Part shown: positions 55,571 to 63,632 of the stretch, piece by piece
Layout of the letters: each line of letters begins with the position of its first letter
Position numbering within the stretch: position 1 is the first letter of the stretch
From: Bacteroidales bacterium
Lineage (GTDB): Bacteria; Bacteroidota; Bacteroidia; Bacteroidales; P3
DNA: 64,000 nt
Reading direction: 5' to 3'
NCBI GenBank assembly: GCA_017559135.1
Contig: JAFYSZ010000020.1
Coordinates: 1-64,000 of the forward strand
Translations under genes and position numbers: made by a program
The notes under the pieces: model-generated
Seen by the model: only the letters and a program-made list of their open reading frames with translations
Database searches by the model: none
What the model was told of the DNA's origin: nothing

Positions 55571-56449
55571 TTATCTGTAAAGTTTACTACTTTTTAAGTT
55601 CATATTTTTTCTTATTGAACGACTTGTGAAAATAAGTGTTAGAAGCGTTCCAAGTATTATTATAGATACGCCGATTATTATATAAATCTTAATGTGATCC
55701 GATAGATTTAATCCTCCAATGCTTGAATATGCCCAGAATAATAATCCAGAAAGAAGCACATCTGCAACAATGCTACCAATCAATCCAAGCATAAAACCCT
55801 TGGCAATAAAAGGACGTCTTATAAAACCTGCTTTTGCTCCAATCAATTCCATAGAACGAATTTGCAAACGTTTGTTGCTGATAGAAAGTCTTATCGTGTG
55901 ATTGATAAGAGTAACAGCAATAAATAACAAGCAAAGGAATAATACAAAAATAAAAGCACTTATGTTGTAGATTATATTATTTATATCCGTAATTAAGTCG
56001 TGTCTGTAATCCACAACATCAACAATGTCTTTCGATTCCACAGTTAGAATAAATTGTCTTATTTGTGTTATGTTTAAAGACTGAGCTTTTAGATTTACTT
56101 CAATAGAGGCTTGATACGGATTTATGCTATCTAAAACCATAAGGTGATTATCGCCCATTATTTTATTCATCATCTGAGCCGCTTCGTTAGGAGAAATATA
56201 TTTTGTTGATTTTACCTTTGGATTTTGTTGAATTTCTTTCTCCAAACCTAAGGCCTCTTCGGTTGAAGTGCCAGAATTAAGATAGACAGTAAAGGATACT
56301 TGCTCTTTTATCTCGTTTGATACATTGTAGGCGTGATAAATGAAAAGGAAAATAAAGCCAAGTAAAAACATTACTAATGAAATGCTTAACGTTGTCGAAA
56401 AACTTGCACTCCAAAGACCGTGAGATTTGTTGTTATTATTGTTTCTCAT
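55571..56449 (-). CDS. ftsX: Cell-division protein FtsX (permease)
   Basis: About 292 residues from the ATG at 56449 (MRNNNNNKSHGLWSASFST); the frame to 56539 has no support. N-terminal helix (~15-40), an extracytoplasmic domain (QVSFTVYLNSGTSTEEAL), three C-terminal helices. Partner of FtsE, which is not in the window; controls cell-wall hydrolases at division. Confidence 0.92.
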   Translation of the reverse strand: MRNNNNNKSHGLWSASFSTTLSISLVMFLLGFIFLFIYHAYNVSNEIKEQVSFTVYLNSGTSTEEALGLEKEIQQNPKVKSTKYISPNEAAQMMNKIMGDNHLMVLDSINPYQASIEVNLKAQSLNITQIRQFILTVESKDIVDVVDYRHDLITDINNIIYNISAFIFVLFLCLLFIAVTLINHTIRLSISNKRLQIRSMELIGAKAGFIRRPFIAKGFMLGLIGSIVADVLLSGLLFWAYSSIGGLNLSDHIKIYIIIGVSIIILGTLLTLIFTSRSIRKNMNLKSSKLYR

Positions 56450-56560
56450 TATTATTTCTTTATATTTTTCCTGCAAAATTAAGCTTTTTTTGAAGAAATT
56501 CAATAGAAATCTTGTTTTTTTGTTTACTTTTGCCCTCATAAAATCATAAATGTAATTCTT

Positions 56561-57847
56561 ATGAGCGAGATTTTTGTAGAAAAATTCGGTGGAGCCTCTG
56601 TAAATAGTGCTGCTTCAATTAAAAATGTCATATCAATATTGCAATCAGATAAAAAAACAAGAGTAGTAGTCGTTTCTGCAATGGGAAAAACGACCAATTC
56701 CTTAGAAAAAATCATAGATTTATGGCATAGATTAACCGAATTTAATCAAGAAGAGTTTGATTTCATAAAAGCATATCACACAAATATTGTAGAAGAATTG
56801 TTTGATAACCCTTTCGAACTACACCTTGCACTTTCAATGCTTGAAGATATTTTTTCACAACTAAGACAAAATCTCCTAAATCTTAATCCTAAGGATTATG
56901 ATTTCCTTTATGACAATATAGTTTCATACGGCGAAAGAATTTCTACTGCAATTATTTCGCAATATATGACAAGTTTAGGAGTGAATCATAAACTTATTCC
57001 TGCACAAGAGTTGATTAAAACTGATAATTCGTATCGTGGAGCACAGGTTGATTGGAAAAAAACCGAACAAGAAGTAAAAGAAAAACTCAAAACCTTGTTT
57101 TTAGAAACAGATTTAGTGCTTACGCAAGGATTCTTAGGCTCTACACGCGAGGGATACACAACAACGCTCGGCAGAGAAGGCTCTGACTACTCGGCAGCAA
57201 TATTTGCATATTGTCTTAACGCCACTTCGCTAACAATTTGGAAAGATGTAGATGGTTTAATGTCGGCAGACCCAAAGCGAATGCTAGATGCAAAAAAATT
57301 GGAGCAAGTTCCATATCGTGAAGCCATAGAATTGTCCTACTATGGTGCTTCTGTAATCCACCCAAAGACTATAAAACCACTTGAAAACAAAGCAATACCT
57401 TTGTATGTAAAGAGTTTTGTAAATCCAGACAAAGAAGGCTCGGTTATAAATCATTGTCAAGAAGTGCAACCCTTGGTTCCAAACTATATTTTCAAAGACA
57501 AACAAACTCTGCTTTCCGTTTCGGCAAAAGATTTCTCCTTTATAGTAGAAGAAAACGTTGCAAACATATTTTCAGAGTTGTCTTACTTTGGCGTAAAGGT
57601 GAATTTAATTCAAAATTCTGCACTAACCTTTTCCGTATGCTTTGACCAAAACGATTACGTCTTGCCAAGACTAATAGAAGCCTTGCAACAAAACTACAAT
57701 GTTAAATACAACAACGATTTACAACTGATAACAATAAGGCATTATGACGAAAAAGCAATAGAAAACCTTAACAAAAAAGGCAAAATCCTTATAGAACAAA
57801 AAAATAGAGTAACCTTGCAGTGCTTAATTGAAGAGTTAGAGAAATAA
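56561..57847 (+). CDS. lysC: Aspartate kinase
   Basis: 428 residues, monofunctional. VEKFGGASVNSAASIKNV at the start, TLGREGSDYSAAIFA, KDVDGLMSADPKR and a C-terminal ACT region. First step of the lysine/threonine/methionine and diaminopimelate pathways. Divergent from ftsX; a TACTTTTG box is upstream (~56526). Confidence 0.95.
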   Translation: MSEIFVEKFGGASVNSAASIKNVISILQSDKKTRVVVVSAMGKTTNSLEKIIDLWHRLTEFNQEEFDFIKAYHTNIVEELFDNPFELHLALSMLEDIFSQLRQNLLNLNPKDYDFLYDNIVSYGERISTAIISQYMTSLGVNHKLIPAQELIKTDNSYRGAQVDWKKTEQEVKEKLKTLFLETDLVLTQGFLGSTREGYTTTLGREGSDYSAAIFAYCLNATSLTIWKDVDGLMSADPKRMLDAKKLEQVPYREAIELSYYGASVIHPKTIKPLENKAIPLYVKSFVNPDKEGSVINHCQEVQPLVPNYIFKDKQTLLSVSAKDFSFIVEENVANIFSELSYFGVKVNLIQNSALTFSVCFDQNDYVLPRLIEALQQNYNVKYNNDLQLITIRHYDEKAIENLNKKGKILIEQKNRVTLQCLIEELEK

Positions 57848-57867
57848 AGCAAAGAAATAAAAAAAAT

Positions 57868-57914
57868 AAAACGCTCGTTTGTCAAAATAAAGCAAAGACT
57901 CACGAGCGTTTTTC
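57868..57914 (+). terminator. Repeat-family terminator T2 (after lysC)
   Basis: AAAACGCTCG/CGAGCGTTTT with inner GTC/GAC; arm CGTTTGTC and AAAGACTCACG conserved with T1 (minus) and T3. Confidence 0.9.
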
Positions 57915-57941
57915 TTTCGTTTGAAATCTTAACTTAAAGGC

Positions 57942-58430
57942 TTATTTTATCAACATTAAGTTTTCGTTAAATTTCTCCATATTTGATTCCTTTGTAAGTC
58001 TGCTTATTTGAAACCAATCGACGATTGTCCAAACGCCTAAGCCTCCTCCTGTAAGTAATTTAAGGATTCCCCAACCTGTTTGACCAATTAAAAATCTATC
58101 AACGCCCCAACTTCCTACTAAAACAGAAACTATTACATTTACAGTAGGGTCTAAATAATCTCCTGTCGCAAGTAATTGAATTTGTTCAGGAGTTAAAGAC
58201 TCTAATTGTTGCTTAACAATCATTATATCTGCGGTAGTGAAATTTTTTCCATTTTGCATCATAAATTGATTGATGTACATTTTTTTTGTTTCTTCATCAT
58301 CTGCATCAAGCATTTCGATTTGAATTGGTAACATCTCGTTTTGATTCAATTTATCATTGTCGTTTTCTGCAAAAACCACATTTGTCGATAAAGCAAATGC
58401 GAAAAACATAAAATAAATTACTTTTTTCAT
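57942..58430 (-). CDS. Exported TM2 domain protein
   Basis: 162 residues. Signal peptide (…STNVVFAEN), a helical middle with LESLTPEQIQLLATG, then a TM2 domain: two helices (~100-120, ~122-140) around GSWGVDRFLIGQTGWGILK and GGGLGVWTIVDW. TM2 proteins are small membrane proteins of uncertain function. Downstream of leader copy C. Confidence 0.85.
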   Translation of the reverse strand: MKKVIYFMFFAFALSTNVVFAENDNDKLNQNEMLPIQIEMLDADDEETKKMYINQFMMQNGKNFTTADIMIVKQQLESLTPEQIQLLATGDYLDPTVNVIVSVLVGSWGVDRFLIGQTGWGILKLLTGGGLGVWTIVDWFQISRLTKESNMEKFNENLMLIK

Positions 58431-58470
58431 TTTCTTTAAATTTGATTTAAAACTTATTTCTTTTGATTGC

Positions 58471-58772
58471 CCAAGTCCCCAAAAGCGATTTACTAATTTC
58501 TTTCCCAGACTTCAAGGCATAAAAAAACGTGGGACTTTTTTCTTATTTGGAATGCGAGGTCTTCGACTACCTAATCTACCTAACAAGTAAAGCCCACGAA
58601 AACCATCGTGAGCGTTTACTGCTTTACTAAGGTAGATTTGTCGAAAGTGTCGAAGTTTCGCAATTCCAAGTACAAGCAAAAACGCTTTTTATGTCGTATT
58701 TAAATTTACTCAGTCTAAATATTTTTTATTTTTCTTTTACCATAGGCATATTTTTTTTGTTACTTAATTTTC
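58471..58772 (-). ncRNA. Structured leader RNA, copy C
   Basis: Minus strand, promoter to TM2 gene. P1 pairs 58658-58669 with 58547-58557 (UUGGAAU-UGCGA with UCGCAUUCCAA, one bulge). P2 pairs 58649-58655 with 58561-58567 (CUUCGAC/GUCGAAG). P3 pairs 58630-58637 with 58574-58581 (AUCUACCU/AGGUAGAU). P4 pairs 58606-58613 with 58592-58599 (GCUCACGA/UCGUGGGC). A 3' stem AAGUCCC/GGGACUU joins 58531-58537 to 58473-58479, ahead of the TM2 start. The AGGUAGUCGA strand and AAGCGTTTTTGCTT hairpin are also present. The P1 and P3 sequences differ from copies A and B but stay paired. Confidence 0.8.
58726..58749 (-). CDS. Candidate 7-codon leader peptide ORF in leader copy C
   Basis: Encodes MPMVKEK, with the same opening 21 bases as the ORF at 26728-26757 in copy B. 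No clear ribosome-binding site. Confidence 0.35.
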   Translation of the reverse strand: MPMVKEK

Positions 58773-58778
58773 AGCCCA

Positions 58779-58809
58779 CAAAGGTAAAACAAATTTTTTA
58801 AAACACAAA
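58779..58809 (-). promoter_or_regulatory. Promoter of leader copy C / TM2 gene
   Basis: On the minus strand TTTG (58809-58806), 19 nt, TACCTTTG (58786-58779). Confidence 0.85.
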
Positions 58810-58865
58810 AATTCTTCAAACAAAGTCTTTTGAAAATCAACCTTGCTTTTGTAAAAATTTAACGG

Positions 58866-58946
58866 CGTGATACACCCCGTATCTTGGCGTGATACGGAGT
58901 GTATCACTTGATGATATTGGTCGTATCACGGTGTGATATCGCACGC
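58866..58946. repeat. Short repeat array of leader element C (GTGATAC units)
   Basis: GTGATAC/GTATCAC occurs about six times in both orientations, including a 17-bp near-perfect hairpin (58867-58907: GTGATACACCCCGTATC pairs with the following inverse). Sits between the left-end box and the promoter, as in elements A and B. Confidence 0.7.
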
Positions 58947-58967
58947 ATTTGGCGTTAAGTGGTAGTG
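58936..58967 (-). repeat. Left-end box of leader element C
   Basis: 25 bp identical to 4264-4288; on the minus strand it reads ACTTAACGCC then AAATGCGTGCGATAT, just after the Nudix gene stop. Confidence 0.75.
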
Positions 58968-58985
58968 AAAGCTTTTTATTTTTGC

Positions 58986-59612
58986 TCAAATCTTCATTAC
59001 TTTTTTCAGAAAATGGTACAGACTTGGGTAGATATTCTTTTTGTGTTCGGAAATGTATTCTTCGCTCAACCACTCTACTTTTTCTATTCCTTCTTCTTGT
59101 TGAGGAATGAGTTTTTCTTCGCTATTAGATTGCATACTATACCAATGAGTAACTTTTAGTTCTCTTTTGCCTTCTCTTTTGTAGGTGTGATATGTTACTC
59201 CGAGCTTTTCTCCTAAGGTTATGTCTTGAAGTCCTGTTTCTTCTTCTACCTCTCTTACGGCTGTTACTTCAAGTTCTTCGCCTTCTTCTTGATGACCTTT
59301 TGGCAAATCAAGGTGTTTGTTGCGAAAAATAAAGAGATATTCTCCTTTTTCGTTCTTTACTACTCCTCCTGCCGCAGGTACAAAAATCAATTTTTTTGTA
59401 ATTTTTTTAAATGTTTCTTCAAAATCTAAATTTTTTACGATAATTGTTACATTTTTTTTGAACGTATCGGTAAAAAATTGCGTAAAATTGATAGAATTTA
59501 CGTTGTCTTTATCACACTCTATTACTATTCGTTGAGTGGATTCTTTGTCTAAAAAACAATCATTTGTTATGCAAATGTTGTTGTGTTTGTTGAAAATGTC
59601 GTATCTTTGCAT
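58986..59612 (-). CDS. Nudix hydrolase
   Basis: About 208 residues from the ATG at 59612 (MQRYDIFNKHN). Residues ~1-95 are an unassigned N-terminal part; the Nudix box G-x5-E-x7-REVEEETGL is complete (~133-155). Substrate unknown. Divergent from pyrE with start codons about 2-8 nt apart across a shared region. Confidence 0.88.
   Translation of the reverse strand: MQRYDIFNKHNNICITNDCFLDKESTQRIVIECDKDNVNSINFTQFFTDTFKKNVTIIVKNLDFEETFKKITKKLIFVPAAGGVVKNEKGEYLFIFRNKHLDLPKGHQEEGEELEVTAVREVEEETGLQDITLGEKLGVTYHTYKREGKRELKVTHWYSMQSNSEEKLIPQQEEGIEKVEWLSEEYISEHKKNIYPSLYHFLKKVMKI
59602..59609 (+). promoter_or_regulatory. -7 box of pyrE
   Basis: TATCTTTG ends 4 nt before the first ATG of pyrE, so the pyrE mRNA is expected to be leaderless or nearly so. 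The -33 box is weak. Confidence 0.6.
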
Positions 59613-59613
59613 T

Positions 59614-60270
59614 ATGATTATGAATAAAGAGACAGCCATACAAGCAGCCCGATTTTTATTGCAAATTAAAGCAATAAAATTGAATAATGAAAATCCTTTC
59701 ACTTGGGCATCGGGCAGAAAGAGCCCAATTTACTGCGATAATAGAGTTACTTTGTCGCATCCAGAGATTAGAACTTTCATTCGCCAACAATTTGTTGCGA
59801 TTGTAAATGAGTTATTTGCAGATGTAGATGTGGTAGCAGGCGTTGCAACAGGAGGAATTCCACAAGGAGTGTTAGTTGCACAAGATTTAGGAAAACCTTT
59901 TGTGTATGTACGTCCGAGCGAAAAGGCTCACGGATTGCAAAACAAGATAGAAGGTGATATAAAAGAGGGACAAACTGTTGTAGTCATAGAAGATTTAGTA
60001 TCAACAGGCAAAAGCAGTTTGCAAGCAGTAGAAGCATTGCGTGCAGCTAATTGTAATGTTAAAGGAATGGCAGCAATATTTACCTATAACTTGGAAGTTG
60101 CTCAAAAAGCCTTTGAAGAAGCAGGGGTAAAGCTTAGTACAATTACAGATTACCACACTTTGATTGAATTAGCAGCGGAAGAAAATTTCATAAGAGCAGA
60201 AGACTTGGATTCTTTGTCGCAATGGAGAAAAAATCCAGAAGAGTGGAGTGAAAAAAGAATGAATGATTAA
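59614..60270 (+). CDS. pyrE: Orotate phosphoribosyltransferase
   Basis: About 218 residues from ATG 59614 or 216 from ATG 59620 (MNKETAIQAARFLLQIKAIK). PRPP-binding motif VVVIEDLVSTGKSS and WASGRKSPIYCDNR are family marks. Makes OMP in pyrimidine synthesis. The longer frame to 59536 lies within the opposing Nudix gene. Confidence 0.95.
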   Translation: MIMNKETAIQAARFLLQIKAIKLNNENPFTWASGRKSPIYCDNRVTLSHPEIRTFIRQQFVAIVNELFADVDVVAGVATGGIPQGVLVAQDLGKPFVYVRPSEKAHGLQNKIEGDIKEGQTVVVIEDLVSTGKSSLQAVEALRAANCNVKGMAAIFTYNLEVAQKAFEEAGVKLSTITDYHTLIELAAEENFIRAEDLDSLSQWRKNPEEWSEKRMND

Positions 60271-60294
60271 TTTTTTTTTGTTTTTTATTTATGT

Positions 60295-60324
60295 AGGCGT
60301 TATAAAGGAGTAACGCCTTTTTTA
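60295..60324 (+). terminator. Intrinsic terminator after pyrE
   Basis: AGGCGTTA - TAAAGGAG - TAACGCCT then TTTTT. It precedes the SRPBCC gene, whose promoter is not clear. Confidence 0.9.
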
Positions 60325-60339
60325 GTATAGGGAATCATT

Positions 60340-60762
60340 ATGGTGAAAATAGAAAGTAAAAAGGTAGAAATAAAGAGAAATGTTGAATTTGTGTATGAAT
60401 ATTTAGCAGACTTTACACATTTTTCAATGGTTGCAAACGATAAAATAGAGAATTTTAAAGCAACACAAGACCGTTGTTCATTTACAATCAAAGGAATGAC
60501 AGATATGGGTCTTAAAATAATTTCAAGAATTCCTAACGAAAAAATCACAATTACCAACGATGCAGAAGTGCCAAGTTCAATGCCGTTGAATTTTTTAATC
60601 ATTTTTGAATTTGAAAAGGTAGAACCATACGTTTCAAAGGTGATTGTGAAAATGGAACTCGATGCCAACCCAATGATTGCAATGATGGTGAAAAAGCCAT
60701 TGGAGAAATTTGTCAATTCGTTAGCGGAAGGAATGAAAACAGCAATGGAAACAATGATATAA
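60340..60762 (+). CDS. SRPBCC (START-like) family protein
   Basis: 140 residues in a helix-grip arrangement: VEIKRNVEFVYEYLADFTHF at the start and a long C-terminal helix (PLEKFVNSLAEGMKTAMETM). Binds an unknown hydrophobic ligand. An overlapping minus-strand frame (60300-60809) is a shadow. Confidence 0.87.
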   Translation: MVKIESKKVEIKRNVEFVYEYLADFTHFSMVANDKIENFKATQDRCSFTIKGMTDMGLKIISRIPNEKITITNDAEVPSSMPLNFLIIFEFEKVEPYVSKVIVKMELDANPMIAMMVKKPLEKFVNSLAEGMKTAMETMI

Positions 60763-60765
60763 ATT

Positions 60766-62604
60766 ATGAAAAGAATTTTAATTCTCTTTCTTTTATTTTT
60801 CGTAACCACACAATCCTTTTCTCAAAAGAATTTGATTGAGAATTATGATTTGTGTTCAGAAGAAGTAAAAGAAGAATCAAAAAAACAATTCAAAAAAGCA
60901 TACAATTATTACAAGAATGGAAAATTTGAAAAAAGTTTTCCAATCCTTAGAGATTTGACAGAAAAAGAACCAGACTTTGCAAGTCCTTACTTTCTTCTTG
61001 GAATGATAGGGGTGTCAAAGGACAATCCAAAAATGATTGAGAAATATTTTCCATTAGTACTTGAAGTTTGTCCACAATATTCGCACCCTATGTTATTTTA
61101 TTACCTTGGCGTGATAGACTATTCAAATGAAAAATACGAAAATGCAGTATTTAATTTTGAGAAGTTTATGTCGGCAACAGTTTATGATGAAAACTACACA
61201 GACTTACAACAATCTGCAATCAACTATATTGAATGGTGCGACTTTTTTAGCCTTGGCGAAAAAAACAAATACCCATTCATAACCAACAAACTTGAAAAAA
61301 TATCCTCAGACTTAGATATAACAAATCCTTATGTGTCATTAGACGAGGAAATAGTCTTCTTTGTGAGAAAGAAAAAGCAGAGAGTGAAAAACGAAGACAG
61401 CTTTTATCAACAAACAACCTTTACAACAAAAGATATTTTATGTCAATCGCGTAAAGTATTCAATGAAGACACCGAGCAATATCAGTACGAAGAAGGCTAT
61501 CCTATAATAGAATTGGAAAACGCCTTGAATAAACCAACAAAAGTCTCATTAACCGCCGACAAAAGATATATGTATCTTGCTTCAATGGACAAAACAACAG
61601 GCAAATACCAAATTTATTTCTTGCAATGTATTGACGGAATTTGGTCACAGCCCGACAACGTTGGCAATCTCATTAACCTAAACAACTCAAATCAAATTCA
61701 CCCATTTGTAACAGCCGACGGGAACACACTTTACTTTGCCTCAGATAGAGAAGGAGGACAAGGCGGATATGATATTTGGGTTTCGCAAAAAGGAAAAGAC
61801 GGCTCGTGGCAACAACCAACCAATGCAGGAAAAAGAATCAATAGCCCCAAAGACGAATTTTCGCCATACCTACACCCAGACTACGAAAGCTTTTATTTTT
61901 CTTCCAATGGCTGGAAAGGATTTGGCGATTTCGACTTGTTTTATATTGATTTGAGCGATATAAAGATGAAAAAACCAATGAATATCGGGCGATATATCAA
62001 CTCAGAACAATCAGAAAGCGATATAGTACTTAGCAAAGACGGAAAAACTGCTTTTTGCGTTTTGTTTGATTCAATATCCAATAACTACAACCTCGTATCC
62101 TACGAACTGCCACCTTATTGCAGAGCACCCGAAATACATCTTATGAAGTTAAAAATAATAGATACTCAAATGCCTGCATACAACTGTAAAGTAGATTTTT
62201 ATAATCTAACAGAAAGTACAAAGATTAGTTATTACACTCCCGACAATGACGACAACATTTGCGTAGCCATAAAACCAAATGACAAATATCTGATAAAAAT
62301 TGAGAAACCTTCCTATGCTTTCTTTTATCATACGATAGAGACTCCAAAAGAAATAGACAGTTTAAGCGTAGAGATAAAAATACTTCAAAGCGGGGAAATC
62401 TACCCTATTGAAAACGACAAACTATTTCTTGAAGATTTCTTGCATTATCTAATAGAAAATTCACGCATTCGCATACAACTAATAGGCAAAAGAGAAGAAA
62501 CACAACAAATTCAAGAATATCTTATCTACAATGGCGTAAGAGAAGACAGAGTTCGCATAAATACAAACATAGTTAGCGATAAACTTTCCTACATTGTTGA
62601 TTAA
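60766..62604 (+). CDS. PD40 propeller protein with TPR and degenerate OmpA-like end
   Basis: 612 residues. Signal peptide (…TQSFSQK), TPR-like helices (~30-165), WD40-like PD40 repeats (~245-430; TADGNTLYFASDREGGQGGYDIW), a carboxypeptidase-regulatory-like segment (~455-540), and a C-terminus (~545-612, FLHYLIENSRIRIQLIGKRE...) shaped like an OmpA domain but lacking the TD...LSxxRA peptidoglycan-contact residues. The order TPR-PD40-OmpA is that of the T9SS protein PorE. 3 nt after the SRPBCC gene. Confidence 0.82.
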   Translation: MKRILILFLLFFVTTQSFSQKNLIENYDLCSEEVKEESKKQFKKAYNYYKNGKFEKSFPILRDLTEKEPDFASPYFLLGMIGVSKDNPKMIEKYFPLVLEVCPQYSHPMLFYYLGVIDYSNEKYENAVFNFEKFMSATVYDENYTDLQQSAINYIEWCDFFSLGEKNKYPFITNKLEKISSDLDITNPYVSLDEEIVFFVRKKKQRVKNEDSFYQQTTFTTKDILCQSRKVFNEDTEQYQYEEGYPIIELENALNKPTKVSLTADKRYMYLASMDKTTGKYQIYFLQCIDGIWSQPDNVGNLINLNNSNQIHPFVTADGNTLYFASDREGGQGGYDIWVSQKGKDGSWQQPTNAGKRINSPKDEFSPYLHPDYESFYFSSNGWKGFGDFDLFYIDLSDIKMKKPMNIGRYINSEQSESDIVLSKDGKTAFCVLFDSISNNYNLVSYELPPYCRAPEIHLMKLKIIDTQMPAYNCKVDFYNLTESTKISYYTPDNDDNICVAIKPNDKYLIKIEKPSYAFFYHTIETPKEIDSLSVEIKILQSGEIYPIENDKLFLEDFLHYLIENSRIRIQLIGKREETQQIQEYLIYNGVREDRVRINTNIVSDKLSYIVD

Positions 62605-62612
62605 AGAAAAAC

Positions 62613-62658
62613 AAAACGCTCGTTTGTCAAAATTAAATAAAGACTCACGAGCGTTTTT
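62613..62658 (+). terminator. Repeat-family terminator T3 (after PD40 gene)
   Basis: AAAACGCTCG/CGAGCGTTTT with inner GTC/GAC, arm CGTTTGTC and AAAGACTCACG as in T2. Confidence 0.9.
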
Positions 62659-62710
62659 CTTTGAGTTAGGAAATTAAATACTTATTCTATTTCCCAAATC
62701 TTAAATATAT

Positions 62711-62977
62711 CTAAACAAAAAAAAGCAATACTATTCCAGCTATTAACCAGCTACTTCCTATTACACACATATAGAAACCTCTTGTAAGAGTTTTATACCC
62801 TTTCATAGAGTATAATTCCGGGTTTTCTTCAAACGCCTTCATTCCCTTACGTGCTAAAAATATTCCGATAATGCCTAATAAACCAAAAAGTATTATTCCT
62901 ATCGTCATAGAGAGGAATCCTAACACAAAGACCGTCCTTGCATAAGGCGGTCTTTGTTCTTTTATTTCTTTATCCAT
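62711..62977 (-). CDS. CCC-motif/DUF4190-like membrane protein
   Basis: About 88 residues from ATG 62977 (MDKEIKEQRPPYARTVFVLG). Two membrane helices, with the middle FLARKGMKAFEENPEL typical of the Bacteroidetes CCC-motif membrane protein family; the CCC itself is absent. Follows the next gene with a 2-nt gap. Confidence 0.8.
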   Translation of the reverse strand: MDKEIKEQRPPYARTVFVLGFLSMTIGIILFGLLGIIGIFLARKGMKAFEENPELYSMKGYKTLTRGFYMCVIGSSWLIAGIVLLFFV

Positions 62978-62979
62978 TA

Positions 62980-63543
62980 TTAAATTACATTTTTCAATTT
63001 TGAATTTTCGTTTGCATTCAAAAGATTCATTGCTTTTATCAATTTGTAAATATAAACACAAAAAAATGCTTCTGGAATAAAAGCAATAATCGTACCAATT
63101 GGTTGTTCTAAATTTAATAAATCTACAAGTAGAGCAAATAACCCCCTAAGTATTACATAAAGTATTACAATATAGAGCCAAAATGTTTTTGTTCCAAATT
63201 TATAATCTATGTTTCTGTGTTTTATTTCATTGCCAATCTTTTTTGTAAAACGATATTGCCATATTAAAATAGATATAAAGAAAATAAGCATTAACAATCT
63301 CCCTGTATCTGAAAGCATTTCTTCTTCTATTTTATTACCAACAGATAATATTATATTTCCCAAAAGAAATGGAAAATACAATAATAAATAATTCATAGTA
63401 CGTTTCCCTTCTTTTGATATACTATTAATTTCTTTTGACATCTTAAAAAACATAAAAGCGTGGTATATGTTAAAAGTTATCAAAGTATATAATATATATT
63501 TAATAAAGCTTCTGTTTTCGTTTAACTTAATTTGTTTTTCCAT
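62980..63543 (-). CDS. DUF4234-like multi-pass membrane protein
   Basis: 187 residues, four or five membrane helices. The N-terminal FIKYILYTLITFNIYHAFMF resembles DUF4234. Function unknown. First of two closely spaced small membrane protein genes. Confidence 0.7.
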   Translation of the reverse strand: MEKQIKLNENRSFIKYILYTLITFNIYHAFMFFKMSKEINSISKEGKRTMNYLLLYFPFLLGNIILSVGNKIEEEMLSDTGRLLMLIFFISILIWQYRFTKKIGNEIKHRNIDYKFGTKTFWLYIVILYVILRGLFALLVDLLNLEQPIGTIIAFIPEAFFCVYIYKLIKAMNLLNANENSKLKNVI

Positions 63544-63632
63544 AAGTACAATTTATAAATATAAAAGCATGATTCCTATTCTCATATAAAGCAATAGAAG
63601 AACAAAGGGTTGTTCTTCTATTGCTTTATTCA

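Noticed and set aside
60300..60809. 169-codon minus-strand ORF
   Set aside because: Fully covers the SRPBCC gene and the pyrE terminator; antisense shadow.
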